Positions 18,171-26,004 of a stretch of 64,000 nucleotides of DNA are shown here, piece after piece (within the stretch, counting starts at the first letter, position 1; each line of letters begins with the position of its first letter). The stretch lies in contig NZ_JAJSLX010000004.1 in assembly GCF_021290925.1 (NCBI RefSeq), forward strand, positions 248,001 through 312,000. Reading direction: 5' to 3'. The notes below the pieces were generated by a model. The model was not told where the DNA came from, ran no database searches, and worked only from the letters and a program-made list of their open reading frames with translations. Source of the DNA: Sessilibacter corallicola (lineage in GTDB: Bacteria > Pseudomonadota > Gammaproteobacteria > Pseudomonadales > Cellvibrionaceae). A program made the translations under genes and the position numbers.

Positions 18171-18196
18171 AGGCCCAGAAATGGGCCTCTTTTTTG
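18171..18196 (+). terminator. Rho-independent terminator after GST-like gene
   Basis: Stem AGGCCCA / TGGGCCT with a GAA(A) loop, followed by CTTTTTTG. It closes the SDR-GST operon. Confidence 0.85.
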
Positions 18197-18334
18197 TTTG
18201 GAAATAAATTAAATTAAAAGAATTTGAAAAGTATATTCACTTTTTTTGCATTCCCTGTAAAAAAAATACAAGACCAGAATCAGAAGTCATTTGTTAAAAT
18301 AAAAATACACATAAAAATGTAAGAAGATGCTGAA

Positions 18335-19351
18335 ATGAAAATCAACAAAAATATTAGATTAGACCGATACCCTGAAGGATCACCGACATCTGATATATTT
18401 TCAATTAGTAATAATAAGGTGTCCGATATATCAGACGGACAATATCTGATTAAAAATTTGTTTATAGCCATAGACCCTGCATTAGTAGGCCGATTGAGAA
18501 ACGAGAACAATTACGCCGAGCAAGTTCAAATCGGCGAGGTAATGCACGCATATTGTGTCGGAGAAGTAATAGAGTCAAAAAACAGTGCTTTTAGCAAAGG
18601 CCAAAAAGTCTATGGTCAATTTGGTATGCAAGAGTACAAAATCTCCGATGAAAATACGGTGTGCTTCCCAGTAAAAGATATTCCTAAATTGAGTTATTAC
18701 CTTGGTGTCTTAGGGACAACAGGGGCAACGGCGTATTTTGCACTCAATGAAATCTGCCAGCCTAAAAAAGATGAATGCTTAGTAGTATCTTCTGCGGCAA
18801 GCTCAGTTGGATCCATCGCAGGTCAATTAGGTAAAATACATGGATGCAGAACAATAGGAATAGTTAGCACGGAAGAAAAAGCGAAATGGGCTAAGAAAGA
18901 ATACGGGTATGATGAAGTTATAAGTTATAGAAATAAAAGTATCTGTGAAATTGAACATGATCTTTCATCAGTTTGCCCGACTGGTGTAGATATGTATTTT
19001 GATAATACATCCGGCAACATCTCAGAAGCCCTATTAAATTTATATAATGACCATGCCCGTATTGCCGTAGTTGGTCGCATGGGTTTATCGCATCTTAATG
19101 ATACTACGCAAGATATAGGCAGGCGCGACAACAGTATCATCCTTTCTAAAAGAATTAAAAAACAAGGATTTGTAGTCCTTGATTACATCCAAAGATTTAC
19201 CGAATCCGCGCACGAGCTTCACTCCCTTATATCAAAAGGGGAGCTAATCATAAAAGAAGACATTTTAGAAGGTGTAGAAAACCTCCCGACTGCCTTTATG
19301 AATGTTGTGCAGGGAAAAAATCAAGGTAAGCAAATCGTAAAGCTTTGCTAA
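18335..19351 (+). CDS. NADP-dependent MDR-family oxidoreductase
   Basis: A 338-residue medium-chain reductase of the leukotriene B4 dehydrogenase/curcumin reductase type. The N-terminal GroES-like part contains YLIKNLFIAIDPALVGRL. A Rossmann domain follows, with LGTTGATAYFAL and VVSSAASSVGSIAGQLGKIHGCRTIGI (near residues 125-175). Zinc-ligand cysteines are absent, as usual for this branch. It reduces an activated alkene (enone) bond with NADPH. It is followed 30 bases later by the tautomerase-like genes, probably as one operon. Confidence 0.85.
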   Translation: MKINKNIRLDRYPEGSPTSDIFSISNNKVSDISDGQYLIKNLFIAIDPALVGRLRNENNYAEQVQIGEVMHAYCVGEVIESKNSAFSKGQKVYGQFGMQEYKISDENTVCFPVKDIPKLSYYLGVLGTTGATAYFALNEICQPKKDECLVVSSAASSVGSIAGQLGKIHGCRTIGIVSTEEKAKWAKKEYGYDEVISYRNKSICEIEHDLSSVCPTGVDMYFDNTSGNISEALLNLYNDHARIAVVGRMGLSHLNDTTQDIGRRDNSIILSKRIKKQGFVVLDYIQRFTESAHELHSLISKGELIIKEDILEGVENLPTAFMNVVQGKNQGKQIVKLC

Positions 19352-19381
19352 ATTTCAATATCAAGAATAAATAGGTGAGAA

Positions 19382-19696
19382 ATGACATATTGCATCTGCC
19401 TTATCCAAGAAAATCAAATCCCGGACAGTTCATTAGGGAAATTAGAGGTAGGGATTAGAGAAATTGTTTCTAAGAACCAATTAAATAATTTATCAGATTT
19501 AAAATGGATAGTTATTCCTGAAGGTCAAGGCTGGACAGCCGCAAAGCCTTCAACCTCTTCTGTTGTAACGCTATACACGCCCAGTATTGAACAATCCGTT
19601 CGAGTAGATGTATTAAATTCTATCTGCGATCTTTGGACAAAAACTACAAGCTGTCATATCAACGAAATAATCGCCTCGGTAGTACCTGTTAATTAG
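19382..19696 (+). CDS. Small protein, possible degenerate tautomerase-fold subunit
   Basis: I do not recognise this 104-residue protein firmly. The predicted pattern (strand YCICLIQ, helix, strand WIVIPE, strand VVTLYTP, helix VRVDVLNSICDLWTKT, strand) resembles two beta-alpha-beta units of the tautomerase superfamily, and the next gene is a clear member. It has Thr, not Pro, after the initiator Met, so it lacks the catalytic Pro1. It may be an inactive partner of the downstream tautomerase. It is 9 bases upstream of that gene. Confidence 0.5.
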   Translation: MTYCICLIQENQIPDSSLGKLEVGIREIVSKNQLNNLSDLKWIVIPEGQGWTAAKPSTSSVVTLYTPSIEQSVRVDVLNSICDLWTKTTSCHINEIIASVVPVN

Positions 19697-19705
19697 GAGA
19701 AAATT

Positions 19706-20143
19706 ATGCCTCTATATTTATGTAGCTCACCTTCTGGTTCTATTCCGCAGAATCTTAAGCAAAAAATTTCACAGGCCATAACTGATGTGCACTGTAATGT
19801 AACCGGGGCACCATCAACGTTTGTTCATGTATTCTTTTTTGAAGAAGACAAACTTCAAGTTCTACAAAACCTGTGGGGGGGCGTTAGCTCCGGTGCTCAA
19901 TATCAACTGTTTGGGAATATCAGATCAGGAAGAACAGAAGAAACAAAGTCCACCTTGGTTAATGGCATGTGCCAAGCTGTTGCGGATGTATTGGATGTTG
20001 AATTAGATAACGTCGCTATGGCCACGAAAGATATTGAAGCTAAATGGGTAATGGAAGGTGGCGATCTTCTTCCAGAACCAGGAGAAGAGGCCGCTTGGCT
20101 AGAGAGGCATTATAAGAAAATGGAAGCTCTATCTAATCAGTAA
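19706..20143 (+). CDS. Tautomerase-superfamily protein, cis-CaaD-like
   Basis: This 145-residue protein aligns with cis-3-chloroacrylate dehalogenase. After Met removal, Pro1 and His28 fall at the same positions as in cis-CaaD. The paired arginines (RSGR, Arg72/Arg75) and the Glu in VMEGGDLLPEPG match Arg70, Arg73 and Glu114. The Tyr103 equivalent appears to be Ala. Tautomerase, hydratase or decarboxylase activity on an unsaturated keto acid is more plausible than dehalogenation, given the MDR and FAH neighbours. The start is an ATG with GGAG. Family call is firm; reaction is open. Confidence 0.8.
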   Translation: MPLYLCSSPSGSIPQNLKQKISQAITDVHCNVTGAPSTFVHVFFFEEDKLQVLQNLWGGVSSGAQYQLFGNIRSGRTEETKSTLVNGMCQAVADVLDVELDNVAMATKDIEAKWVMEGGDLLPEPGEEAAWLERHYKKMEALSNQ

Positions 20144-20333
20144 ATCTGCAGTACATTAGAAATAGTCGATTCAAAAAGTTTTGACCGGCTTGACTGCCTT
20201 ATAAACTATCAGGGTAAAAAAGCGGTTCACTTTTTTGAAAGATTTAAATAATATTAATCCGCAGCCAAAACCTGACCTTTTTTACCTATAGACAACTATA
20301 AAAATCATAACAGAAATAAAAGGTATAAACGTT

Positions 20334-21686
20334 ATGGAATACTTAGGCATCTTGAGTAGTGTCGTGCTACTAATTTGGCTAGCACTACGCGGAGTCAATA
20401 TTATTTTCGCGTCAATCCTTTGCTCATTAGTTGTCATTGTGACGAATGGGCTACCTATAGGGCAAGCTTTATCAGACTATTATACCTTTGGCCCTCTTGG
20501 CGCTTTCACATTTGCTGGTAAGTTTTTCATCCTTTTCATGGCAGGAGCAATTTTTGGTAAGGTCATGGGCGAGAGCCATGCTGCAGCAAGTATCGCCTTA
20601 GCCCTAATTCGCAGACTTGGTTCTCATAGAGCATTACTGATTACAACACTCGCGTGTGCCTTATTAACATATGGCGGTGTTGTTGTTTTTGTCGTAATTT
20701 TTGCTATGTATCCACTGGGTTTAAAACTTCTGCAGGAAGCAAACATTCCAAAACGCCTTTTCGCAGGCGCCATTGCACTTGGCGCTGGAACCTTCACCCT
20801 AACGGCACTGCCGGGTACTCCGTCCATACACAATGTAATTTCCGCAACCGCTCTTGGAACAGACCTTTTTGCGGGCTTCTGGGAAGGTATTGCCGGAGGG
20901 GCATTAATGCTGATTGCAGGACTTTGGTATTTGGAACGTGAAAGAAAAATCGCTATCGCCAGAGGGGAAGGTTTTGTTCCTGGCCCTAACGACAAGATTA
21001 CAAACCCTGATAACCATGATTATCCTCACTGGGTTTTGTCATCAATACCATTGATCATTGTTCTGTCATGCATTATTGCTCCTCGAATTTTGAGTGGTCT
21101 TACAATCTTCGAAGGAGAGAACCTTCCTTCTATTCTGAAGTTTGCAATTAGCCAACCCATTATTTGGCCTAGTCTATCACTGCTAATCGGCTCAGTTGCC
21201 GCAGTAATTATTTTCTCAAATATCAGACGGAATACTTTGAAAGTAATGGGAGAGGGCTCCCATGATTCCATCTTCCCGTTAATCAACACGGCAGCCGTTA
21301 TTGGCTTTGGTGGAGTCGTATCTCATACTGAAGGTTTTGCACAGTTTTCAGCGTGGATTTTAAATGTAGACATGCCGCCACTGCTGTCGATGTTTGTTTC
21401 AGTGAGTTTAGCCTCAGCCATTACCGGTTCATCATCAGGGGGGCTACAGATATTCATGCAAACAATGGCGCCTCGATACCTCGAAATGGGCATTGATGTC
21501 GAGACTCTACACCGTATTACAACAATGGCTAGTGGTGGTTTTGATTCTCTGCCGCACTGCGGTGCTATCGTTGCGACACTGGCTATAACCGGAATGACCC
21601 ACAAAGAAGCGTACAAAGATGTCGGTATTATCACTGTAGTGATACCTGTTATTACAACACTTCTTTTAATCTTCGCAATTTCTTAA
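20334..21686 (+). CDS. GntP-family H+-coupled carboxylate permease
   Basis: A 450-residue integral membrane protein with about 12 hydrophobic segments from residue 1 to the end. It shows the GntP features FAGKFFILFMAGAIFGKVMGESHAA, a central ALPGTPSIHNV motif, and ASAITGSSSGGLQIFM in the second half. The family imports gluconate, other sugar acids or short hydroxy/keto acids with protons. It may take up a small acid related to the upstream pathway. A spacer of 190 bases separates it from the tautomerase gene, so it may have its own promoter. Confidence 0.85.
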   Translation: MEYLGILSSVVLLIWLALRGVNIIFASILCSLVVIVTNGLPIGQALSDYYTFGPLGAFTFAGKFFILFMAGAIFGKVMGESHAAASIALALIRRLGSHRALLITTLACALLTYGGVVVFVVIFAMYPLGLKLLQEANIPKRLFAGAIALGAGTFTLTALPGTPSIHNVISATALGTDLFAGFWEGIAGGALMLIAGLWYLERERKIAIARGEGFVPGPNDKITNPDNHDYPHWVLSSIPLIIVLSCIIAPRILSGLTIFEGENLPSILKFAISQPIIWPSLSLLIGSVAAVIIFSNIRRNTLKVMGEGSHDSIFPLINTAAVIGFGGVVSHTEGFAQFSAWILNVDMPPLLSMFVSVSLASAITGSSSGGLQIFMQTMAPRYLEMGIDVETLHRITTMASGGFDSLPHCGAIVATLAITGMTHKEAYKDVGIITVVIPVITTLLLIFAIS

Positions 21687-22384
21687 CCCATATATGTTGC
21701 AATAAACAGCCACGACTCATCGTTTTATACCTCGGTTTCATAACCCGGGTATAAAGCGAAAAGATAGAAATTAAAATTAACGTCTTTTCTTTGAGTGTGC
21801 ACAAGATCATTTCCCGTTGAACCTACGTCTGATAATACAAAGTAACAGACTTTATTAGCCTTCCTTCTACTCATCACTTGATTCGAAAATACTTGCCATT
21901 CCCGATAATCAATCTAGAACTCGTGATCCTAAATTCGCTGACCAAAAAACCGAGTACGGAAAGCGTCATTAAAAACCGAAGAAAGATCGAGCAGAAAGTA
22001 TCATCCCAGTCAGCAAATTTAATTTCGATCCAGTCAAACTAATGTGTATTTTCCTGTCGAGAAAAAACTCGGTTTAATTGGATTAAGAGACGACAAATAT
22101 AGAAATCTATTGCTTAGCTTTATTCTTGTTTTGCGAGATCAATAGCGCCGAGTGAGTCAAAGGAATTAGCAATCAAAGCTTAGATTACTACGCTGATGTT
22201 AAAGTTTTTTATCGTTTTATCTATTGCCGATGCTCAATTCCACAGTGATAAAAATGGAATAGTGCAACTAGTGAGGGTTTTGAGGTTAATAAATCTTTTG
22301 AAAAATCTAAATCTACAGTCGAAATTTTTATTGGTTGTATTATTTTTGAGTTTTCTTTGGAGGGCTGAATATTAATAAAAGAAA
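21687..22384. other. Intergenic region without a supported gene
   Basis: About 700 bases with no coding frame that I can support. At about 21726-21755 a TTTATACC..GGTATAAA inverted repeat with inner pairing could terminate the GntP transcript. The rest looks like decayed sequence leading into the hydrogenase fossil. Confidence 0.4.
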
Positions 22385-22672
22385 CGTGGTTTAGGTTTGT
22401 GCATTAAGTGCCAAAACCAAGGTGTCAGTTTAACCGAAGACGCTCGCGGAGCACTCAGCTATTGGGTTGAAGTAAAAGATAATCACATCTCCAACTATCA
22501 AGTCATCGCTCTAACCACCTGGAATTTCTCATCTAGAAACATCAACAAAAAATTCGGTTCCCTAGAAGAATCCCTGGAATGCTCGCTCGTGTAAAGCGTA
22601 GAAAAAGATTCCGTTTTCATTCTTATGTCGTAAGAGATTTTGATTCTTGTTTGGTGTGTGCCATTGATCATA
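22385..22672 (+). pseudogene. Fossil of a [NiFe]-hydrogenase large-subunit C-terminus
   Basis: Translation from 22397 gives GVSLTEDARGALSYWVEVKDNHISNYQVIALTTWN..GSLEES. This aligns with the intact HupL in this window ([41 protein letters not shown]). After a stop and a frameshift, 22636-22671 reads DFDSCLVCAIDH, corresponding to the L2 nickel-ligand motif ([10 protein letters not shown]). The spacing between the two blocks is 77 bases against 75 in hupL. The L2 copy has one extra residue before His, and everything upstream is missing, so this is a decayed remnant and not a gene. Confidence 0.85.
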
Positions 22673-23079
22673 TAAAAATTACTTTTTGCTTTTAATGTGA
22701 TGCTTAATGAAAGCTAAATTCTGTAATAAGTGCCAGTTGACGAATTCTCTGGAATTGGTTTGCGGGTGTGTCATTGAAAAATCTTAATCTAAAAGTTAAT
22801 TTTAGTTTTCGTGTTGTGTAGGCTTTTAAATTATAAAAGTTCGCATGACGTTGGTATTTTATATCTGCAATGAAATTTTTAGATAGGTTTCCCTATATTT
22901 TTCTTAGCTAGTAAATTATTTTACACGTCAAAAATCCTAAGCCGTTGACGTGGTGAGATTATCAATATAGCGTTGCCGAAAATGTGTCATGGCATAGATG
23001 GTTGTACTAATGACGGTTTATTTTGGGACGTGGGGCGTGGTGATTTAAAGAAATACATCATTGGTACATAGATTAAGCT
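22673..23079. other. Intergenic region with a palindrome
   Basis: No gene is supported. A perfect 8-bp inverted repeat, CACGTCAA / TTGACGTG with a 13-base spacer, lies at 22924-22952 and could be an operator or hairpin. The GTTAGCA at 23080 looks like the right end of a cassette recombination site. Confidence 0.4.
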
Positions 23080-23111
23080 GTTAGCACTATATATTGAAAT
23101 AGGAGTTAAAT

Positions 23112-23465
23112 ATGAGTAATTGGGATGCTATCAAATGCCAAATAGAGGAAAATGGAGACATATCCTCATTTTCGATGACCGAGTTGCGTGATGCTGCAGG
23201 AAAAGAAAAACTTGGTGTGAATGTTCGTGCTAAGATATCTAAAACACTGGCTGGTCTAGGGTTGGGGCATATTCCTAAAGAATTGCCGACTTACCAACAT
23301 GAATCTGTGCGCCTCTACAAGAGAGGTACTACCGTAGGTGATTTTATGGAAACAGTTTTGACGCCTGGTGAACCCCATGATCGAAAAATTCGTGAGCAAT
23401 TAAGCGAATCAAGTGCAAAGCATATTGAAATAATCGAAGCAATTCGAGAGTTAGTTGCAGAATAA
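23112..23465 (+). CDS. Cassette gene 1: hypothetical protein with winged-helix-like segment
   Basis: This 117-residue protein is not assigned to a named family. Residues 20-75 (MTELRDAAGKEKLGVNVRAKISKTLAGLGLGHIPKELPTYQHESVRLYKRGT) look like a small winged helix-turn-helix unit seen in many accessory-gene products. The C-terminal 40 residues are predicted to be a single charged helix. It starts at an ATG behind AGGAG. Its stop lies 1 base before an attC-like site, which is typical of an integron cassette. Function unknown; DNA or RNA binding is a guess. Confidence 0.7.
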   Translation: MSNWDAIKCQIEENGDISSFSMTELRDAAGKEKLGVNVRAKISKTLAGLGLGHIPKELPTYQHESVRLYKRGTTVGDFMETVLTPGEPHDRKIREQLSESSAKHIEIIEAIRELVAE

Positions 23466-23466
23466 A

Positions 23467-23531
23467 TGCTAACAAGGCCAGCCAGAGGGTCAGCCAAACC
23501 GCTTTGTCTGTTTCTGCTGACAGCGTTAGAG
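23467..23531 (+). repeat. attC-like recombination site 1
   Basis: A 65-bp site begins TGCTAACAAG and ends AGCGTTAGAG, the standard TAACAA...GCGTTAG layout of integron attC sites. The arms pair imperfectly: GGCCAGCCAGAG on the left against CTCTGGCTGGCC-like TTTCTGCTGACAGC on the right, with an unpaired base of the extrahelical kind. It starts right after the stop of cassette gene 1 and ends 16 bases before cassette gene 2. Confidence 0.75.
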
Positions 23532-23547
23532 CATAAGAGTACTGAGA

Positions 23548-24027
23548 ATGGATATTGTAAAAATACTTCAGAGCTTGAAAGGAAAAGTCTTGGATGCATC
23601 TCATTTCGAGCTGCTCGAGCATGCATACAAATTGCAGGAAGAAAATATAAAGCAACTAAAAACTAATAATGAAGCATTAAAGGAGAACAATAGTCTTATA
23701 GCTGACGAGTTAAATAGGCTTCGAGCAGAGCGCGAATCATTGAATGGCGAATTGAGTCATGTCAAAACTTTGTTACCATCTGAGGGAGTTAACTTGTCTG
23801 AGTTTGCCGAGCATGTGTTATCCATTTTTGAAAAAAATGATGCTATAAATATGCTTGAATCTAATCTCTTGGAAGAAGGCGGTCTCACTACTATTCAAAC
23901 ACAGAGCGGCATTACAGAGTTACAAGAATACGGTTTTGTCTCCTACGCTATCCCTAAGGCTGGTGGCAATTTATACGGTTTACAACCTCGCGGGAAAGAA
24001 CGAATTGCTAAGCAGCAAAAACTCTAA
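23548..24027 (+). CDS. Cassette gene 2: coiled-coil plus winged-helix hypothetical protein
   Basis: A 159-residue protein of unknown function. Residues about 25-75 form a predicted coiled coil (LLEHAYKLQEENIKQLKTNNEALKENNSLIADELNRLRAERESLNGEL). Residues 85-155 look like a winged helix (FAEHVLSIFEKNDAINMLESNL..LTTIQTQSGITELQEYGFVSYA..LYGLQPRGKERIAK). A DNA-binding or dimerising regulator is plausible. Its stop codon falls inside the next attC-like site. Confidence 0.75.
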   Translation: MDIVKILQSLKGKVLDASHFELLEHAYKLQEENIKQLKTNNEALKENNSLIADELNRLRAERESLNGELSHVKTLLPSEGVNLSEFAEHVLSIFEKNDAINMLESNLLEEGGLTTIQTQSGITELQEYGFVSYAIPKAGGNLYGLQPRGKERIAKQQKL

Positions 24028-24104
24028 CAAGAACATTAAAAATCGTCTGCTAAAAAGCGCAGGCTGGACTCGCTAACACTCGCTTTTTTATGTGAGTGTT
24101 AGAT
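24022..24104 (+). repeat. attC-like recombination site 2
   Basis: An 83-bp site begins CTCTAACAAG and ends GTGTTAGAT, overlapping the stop of cassette gene 2. Within it, 24073-24102 is a perfect 9-bp inverted repeat (CTAACACTC / GAGTGTTAG) with T-rich loop sequence. That hairpin could itself be the folded site or act as a terminator. Confidence 0.65.
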
Positions 24105-24138
24105 ATTAAGTCGTACTCATGATCACTATGGAAGGAAT

Positions 24139-24972
24139 ATGATCAAAGATTTTGGCCAAACTGCTGAGAAGCTATCTGGCAACCCTCTAGGTATTATTGC
24201 TCTTTTCATTGTTCTGCTCTACGGGATTGCTGGCCTTGTGCTTAGTTCATCTGCAAACTTCTTAACTCAAGAAGAACGGATTCCTTTAATCTGGCTACTT
24301 GTTATATTCCCTTTTCTAGTTCTATTCGTTTTTGCTTGGCTGGTAAGTCAACATCATACGAAATTATATGCACCAAAAGATTTCGTTAATGACGAAGCAT
24401 TTTTAAGAGCTTTAACACCTACTGAGAAGCAGGTTAAGCAGCAAAAGGAAATTGAAAAATTTGAGGAAGAGGATAGTTCAAGTTCATCATCAATAAACTT
24501 AACAGTTGCGTCACCGATAAATACGAGAAGGCATGTTGGTGTACTGTACGAGTATGGCCTGGCTGAAGATCTGGCAATAGCTCATCTTAAATCCACCGAA
24601 AACCTCAATATATTACAAGATCAAGAAATACGTAGTGGAAATCAGAGCATTCAAGTAGATGGGTTGTCTGTATCTGAAAATATGTTAACTGCCTTTGAGG
24701 TTCAGCTTATCAAAGCTGAGTATATTAATAGGAATCTACGATACCGTATGGCAGATATTGCTTATAAGGCAATGCAGCTCGCAGCATTTAGTAGAAACTC
24801 CAAAGCTAAGCTGGTTTATGTGGCGGTAGTTGATAGGCTATCAAAGGAAATCGAAGAGAAGATAAGCGATAAATTTAATCAATTCTCATCAGCCTCAGTC
24901 GTTCCAATTGAGTTAAAAATTCTTGATTTTGATTCTATAAAAGAAACTCATGGAGAAGATAAGGTTGCGTAA
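24139..24972 (+). CDS. Cassette gene 3: two-TM protein with possible PD-(D/E)XK-like domain
   Basis: This 277-residue protein has two strong transmembrane helices (about residues 18-37 and 50-70; NPLGIIALFIVLLYGIAGLVL and PLIWLLVIFPFLVLFVFAWLV) followed by HHTKLYAPKDF. I associate this N-terminal module with predicted anti-phage or conflict effectors. A charged linker (95-115) leads to a C-terminal domain: LYEYGLAEDLAIAHLK, then QVDGLSVSENMLTAFEVQLIK. The D-G...(E)-x-Q pattern resembles a PD-(D/E)XK nuclease core with the Lys replaced by Gln. Both assignments are inference. Its stop overlaps attC-like site 3. Confidence 0.75.
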   Translation: MIKDFGQTAEKLSGNPLGIIALFIVLLYGIAGLVLSSSANFLTQEERIPLIWLLVIFPFLVLFVFAWLVSQHHTKLYAPKDFVNDEAFLRALTPTEKQVKQQKEIEKFEEEDSSSSSSINLTVASPINTRRHVGVLYEYGLAEDLAIAHLKSTENLNILQDQEIRSGNQSIQVDGLSVSENMLTAFEVQLIKAEYINRNLRYRMADIAYKAMQLAAFSRNSKAKLVYVAVVDRLSKEIEEKISDKFNQFSSASVVPIELKILDFDSIKETHGEDKVA

Positions 24973-25036
24973 CAAGCGTGCACTCGGATGAATTACTCTT
25001 TGCGATCATAATTTATCGGTTAGCGCGGTGTTATGT
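24967..25036 (+). repeat. attC-like recombination site 3
   Basis: A 70-bp site begins GCGTAACAAGCG and ends GGTGTTATGT. The left arm GCACTCGGAT pairs imperfectly with ATCGGTTAGCGC on the right. It overlaps the stop of cassette gene 3. Confidence 0.65.
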
Positions 25037-25055
25037 GTAAACCAGGGAAATACAC

Positions 25056-25328
25056 ATGGAAAATCAGATAGCAGTATATTGTCTTCAATCTGTCGCGGTT
25101 ATTGGGGCTCTATTAGTAATGATATATGGCCTAAATATCATATATAAGCGTCTAAAGGCTAAAAAGCAGGGATTTGGCCCAAATAGTTTAAAAGCAATAG
25201 GTGTAGTTTTATTTTTACCAATATTGCTAATACTGGCAGTACTAACTGATTTTCAAACAGAAACTCTTGCTGCGCTACTTGGCACTGTTGCGGGTTACGT
25301 TCTCTCGAATAGCAAGCCGGATGAATAA
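25056..25328 (+). CDS. Cassette gene 4: small two-TM hypothetical protein
   Basis: A 90-residue protein of unknown function with two or three hydrophobic segments: residues about 8-28 (LQSVAVIGALLVMIYGLNIIY), 48-65 (IGVVLFLPILLILAVLTDF) and 70-83 (LAALLGTVAGYVLS). The loop between the first two is Lys/Arg-rich and probably cytoplasmic. It begins 20 bases after attC-like site 3 and ends 1 base before site 4. Confidence 0.7.
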   Translation: MENQIAVYCLQSVAVIGALLVMIYGLNIIYKRLKAKKQGFGPNSLKAIGVVLFLPILLILAVLTDFQTETLAALLGTVAGYVLSNSKPDE

Positions 25329-25329
25329 C

Positions 25330-25384
25330 ATATAACAAGTAGTTTTAGATGAAGCTTGCGCCACACCAGAACCAAGTGTTATGC
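25330..25384 (+). repeat. attC-like recombination site 4
   Basis: A 55-bp site begins ATATAACAAG and ends AAGTGTTATGC, very like the ends of Vibrio-type chromosomal attC sites (TATAACAA...GTTATGC). The arms CTTGTTAT and AAGTGTTAT, and TAGTTTTAG with CAGAACC, pair imperfectly. Confidence 0.7.
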
Positions 25385-26004
25385 GTATGGAGCAAGCAAT
25401 TGCTAAACATCGAAGATCGGTCGTTCTTTCTTTCGAAAAGTGATAGATTTCGAAGTATCGAGTACTTGCCACTATACGCGGTAAGAATTTTAAAACGCTT
25501 TCTAAAATAACTCACGAGATATAGTTATTACATATTAAGATTATCTTTCTTCAGAAATTACTCCACAATCACAAAATAAATAAATCTTAGTGCCTGGCCT
25601 GCACTGATTATTTTAGGGATTTAGATAGGTGTTAGGGGTCTTGGTGGTCTTAGTATTAGTAGTTAATTATTTTGCTGTCTTTGCCATTTTTTTACATGGC
25701 GCATTATGCGATGCATTGTCCTTGCAAAGCCATTTTGTTATTCGTTAATTACTAAATTAATGCACAAGCTGCTTTATTAAAATGCCAAATAACCCCCAAT
25801 CACCATCAATGGATTCTCCCACTGTATACAGTTACACTCACCGCCCAATTTAATATCTTCTTTGCTACACAAATGCCATTGCGTATAAAAGCGCAGATGT
25901 TCGTTTAGTTATGGAAGATTGTTTTTGCTATGCACTTGATTTGGGCGTTAGATCGTGTGTGTTTTAGGCAAATGTAAGATATAAAAAATACTAAGGATCC
26001 AGTC
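25385..26004. other. Region downstream of the cassette array, no supported gene
   Basis: About 620 bases of AT-rich sequence. A 20-codon frame opens at the GTTATGC end of attC site 4 (ATGCGTATGGAGC...) and stops, which may be a truncated fifth cassette. Nothing else is recognised. The promoter of the 26005 gene should lie at the right end. Confidence 0.4.

Noticed and set aside
19706-20143. Haloacrylate dehalogenase
   Set aside because: The Tyr103 equivalent is missing, and no other haloacid genes are present.
20624-20995. 123-codon minus-strand frame
   Set aside because: Antisense to the GntP permease; its Pro/Ser-rich composition is that of a shadow frame.
22397-22594. 65-residue open frame as a gene
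   Set aside because: It matches only an internal part of a hydrogenase large subunit, and the rest continues in another frame; it is a pseudogene fragment.
25382-25444. 20-codon frame after attC site 4 as a gene
   Set aside because: Too short and without a ribosome-binding site; possibly a truncated cassette.
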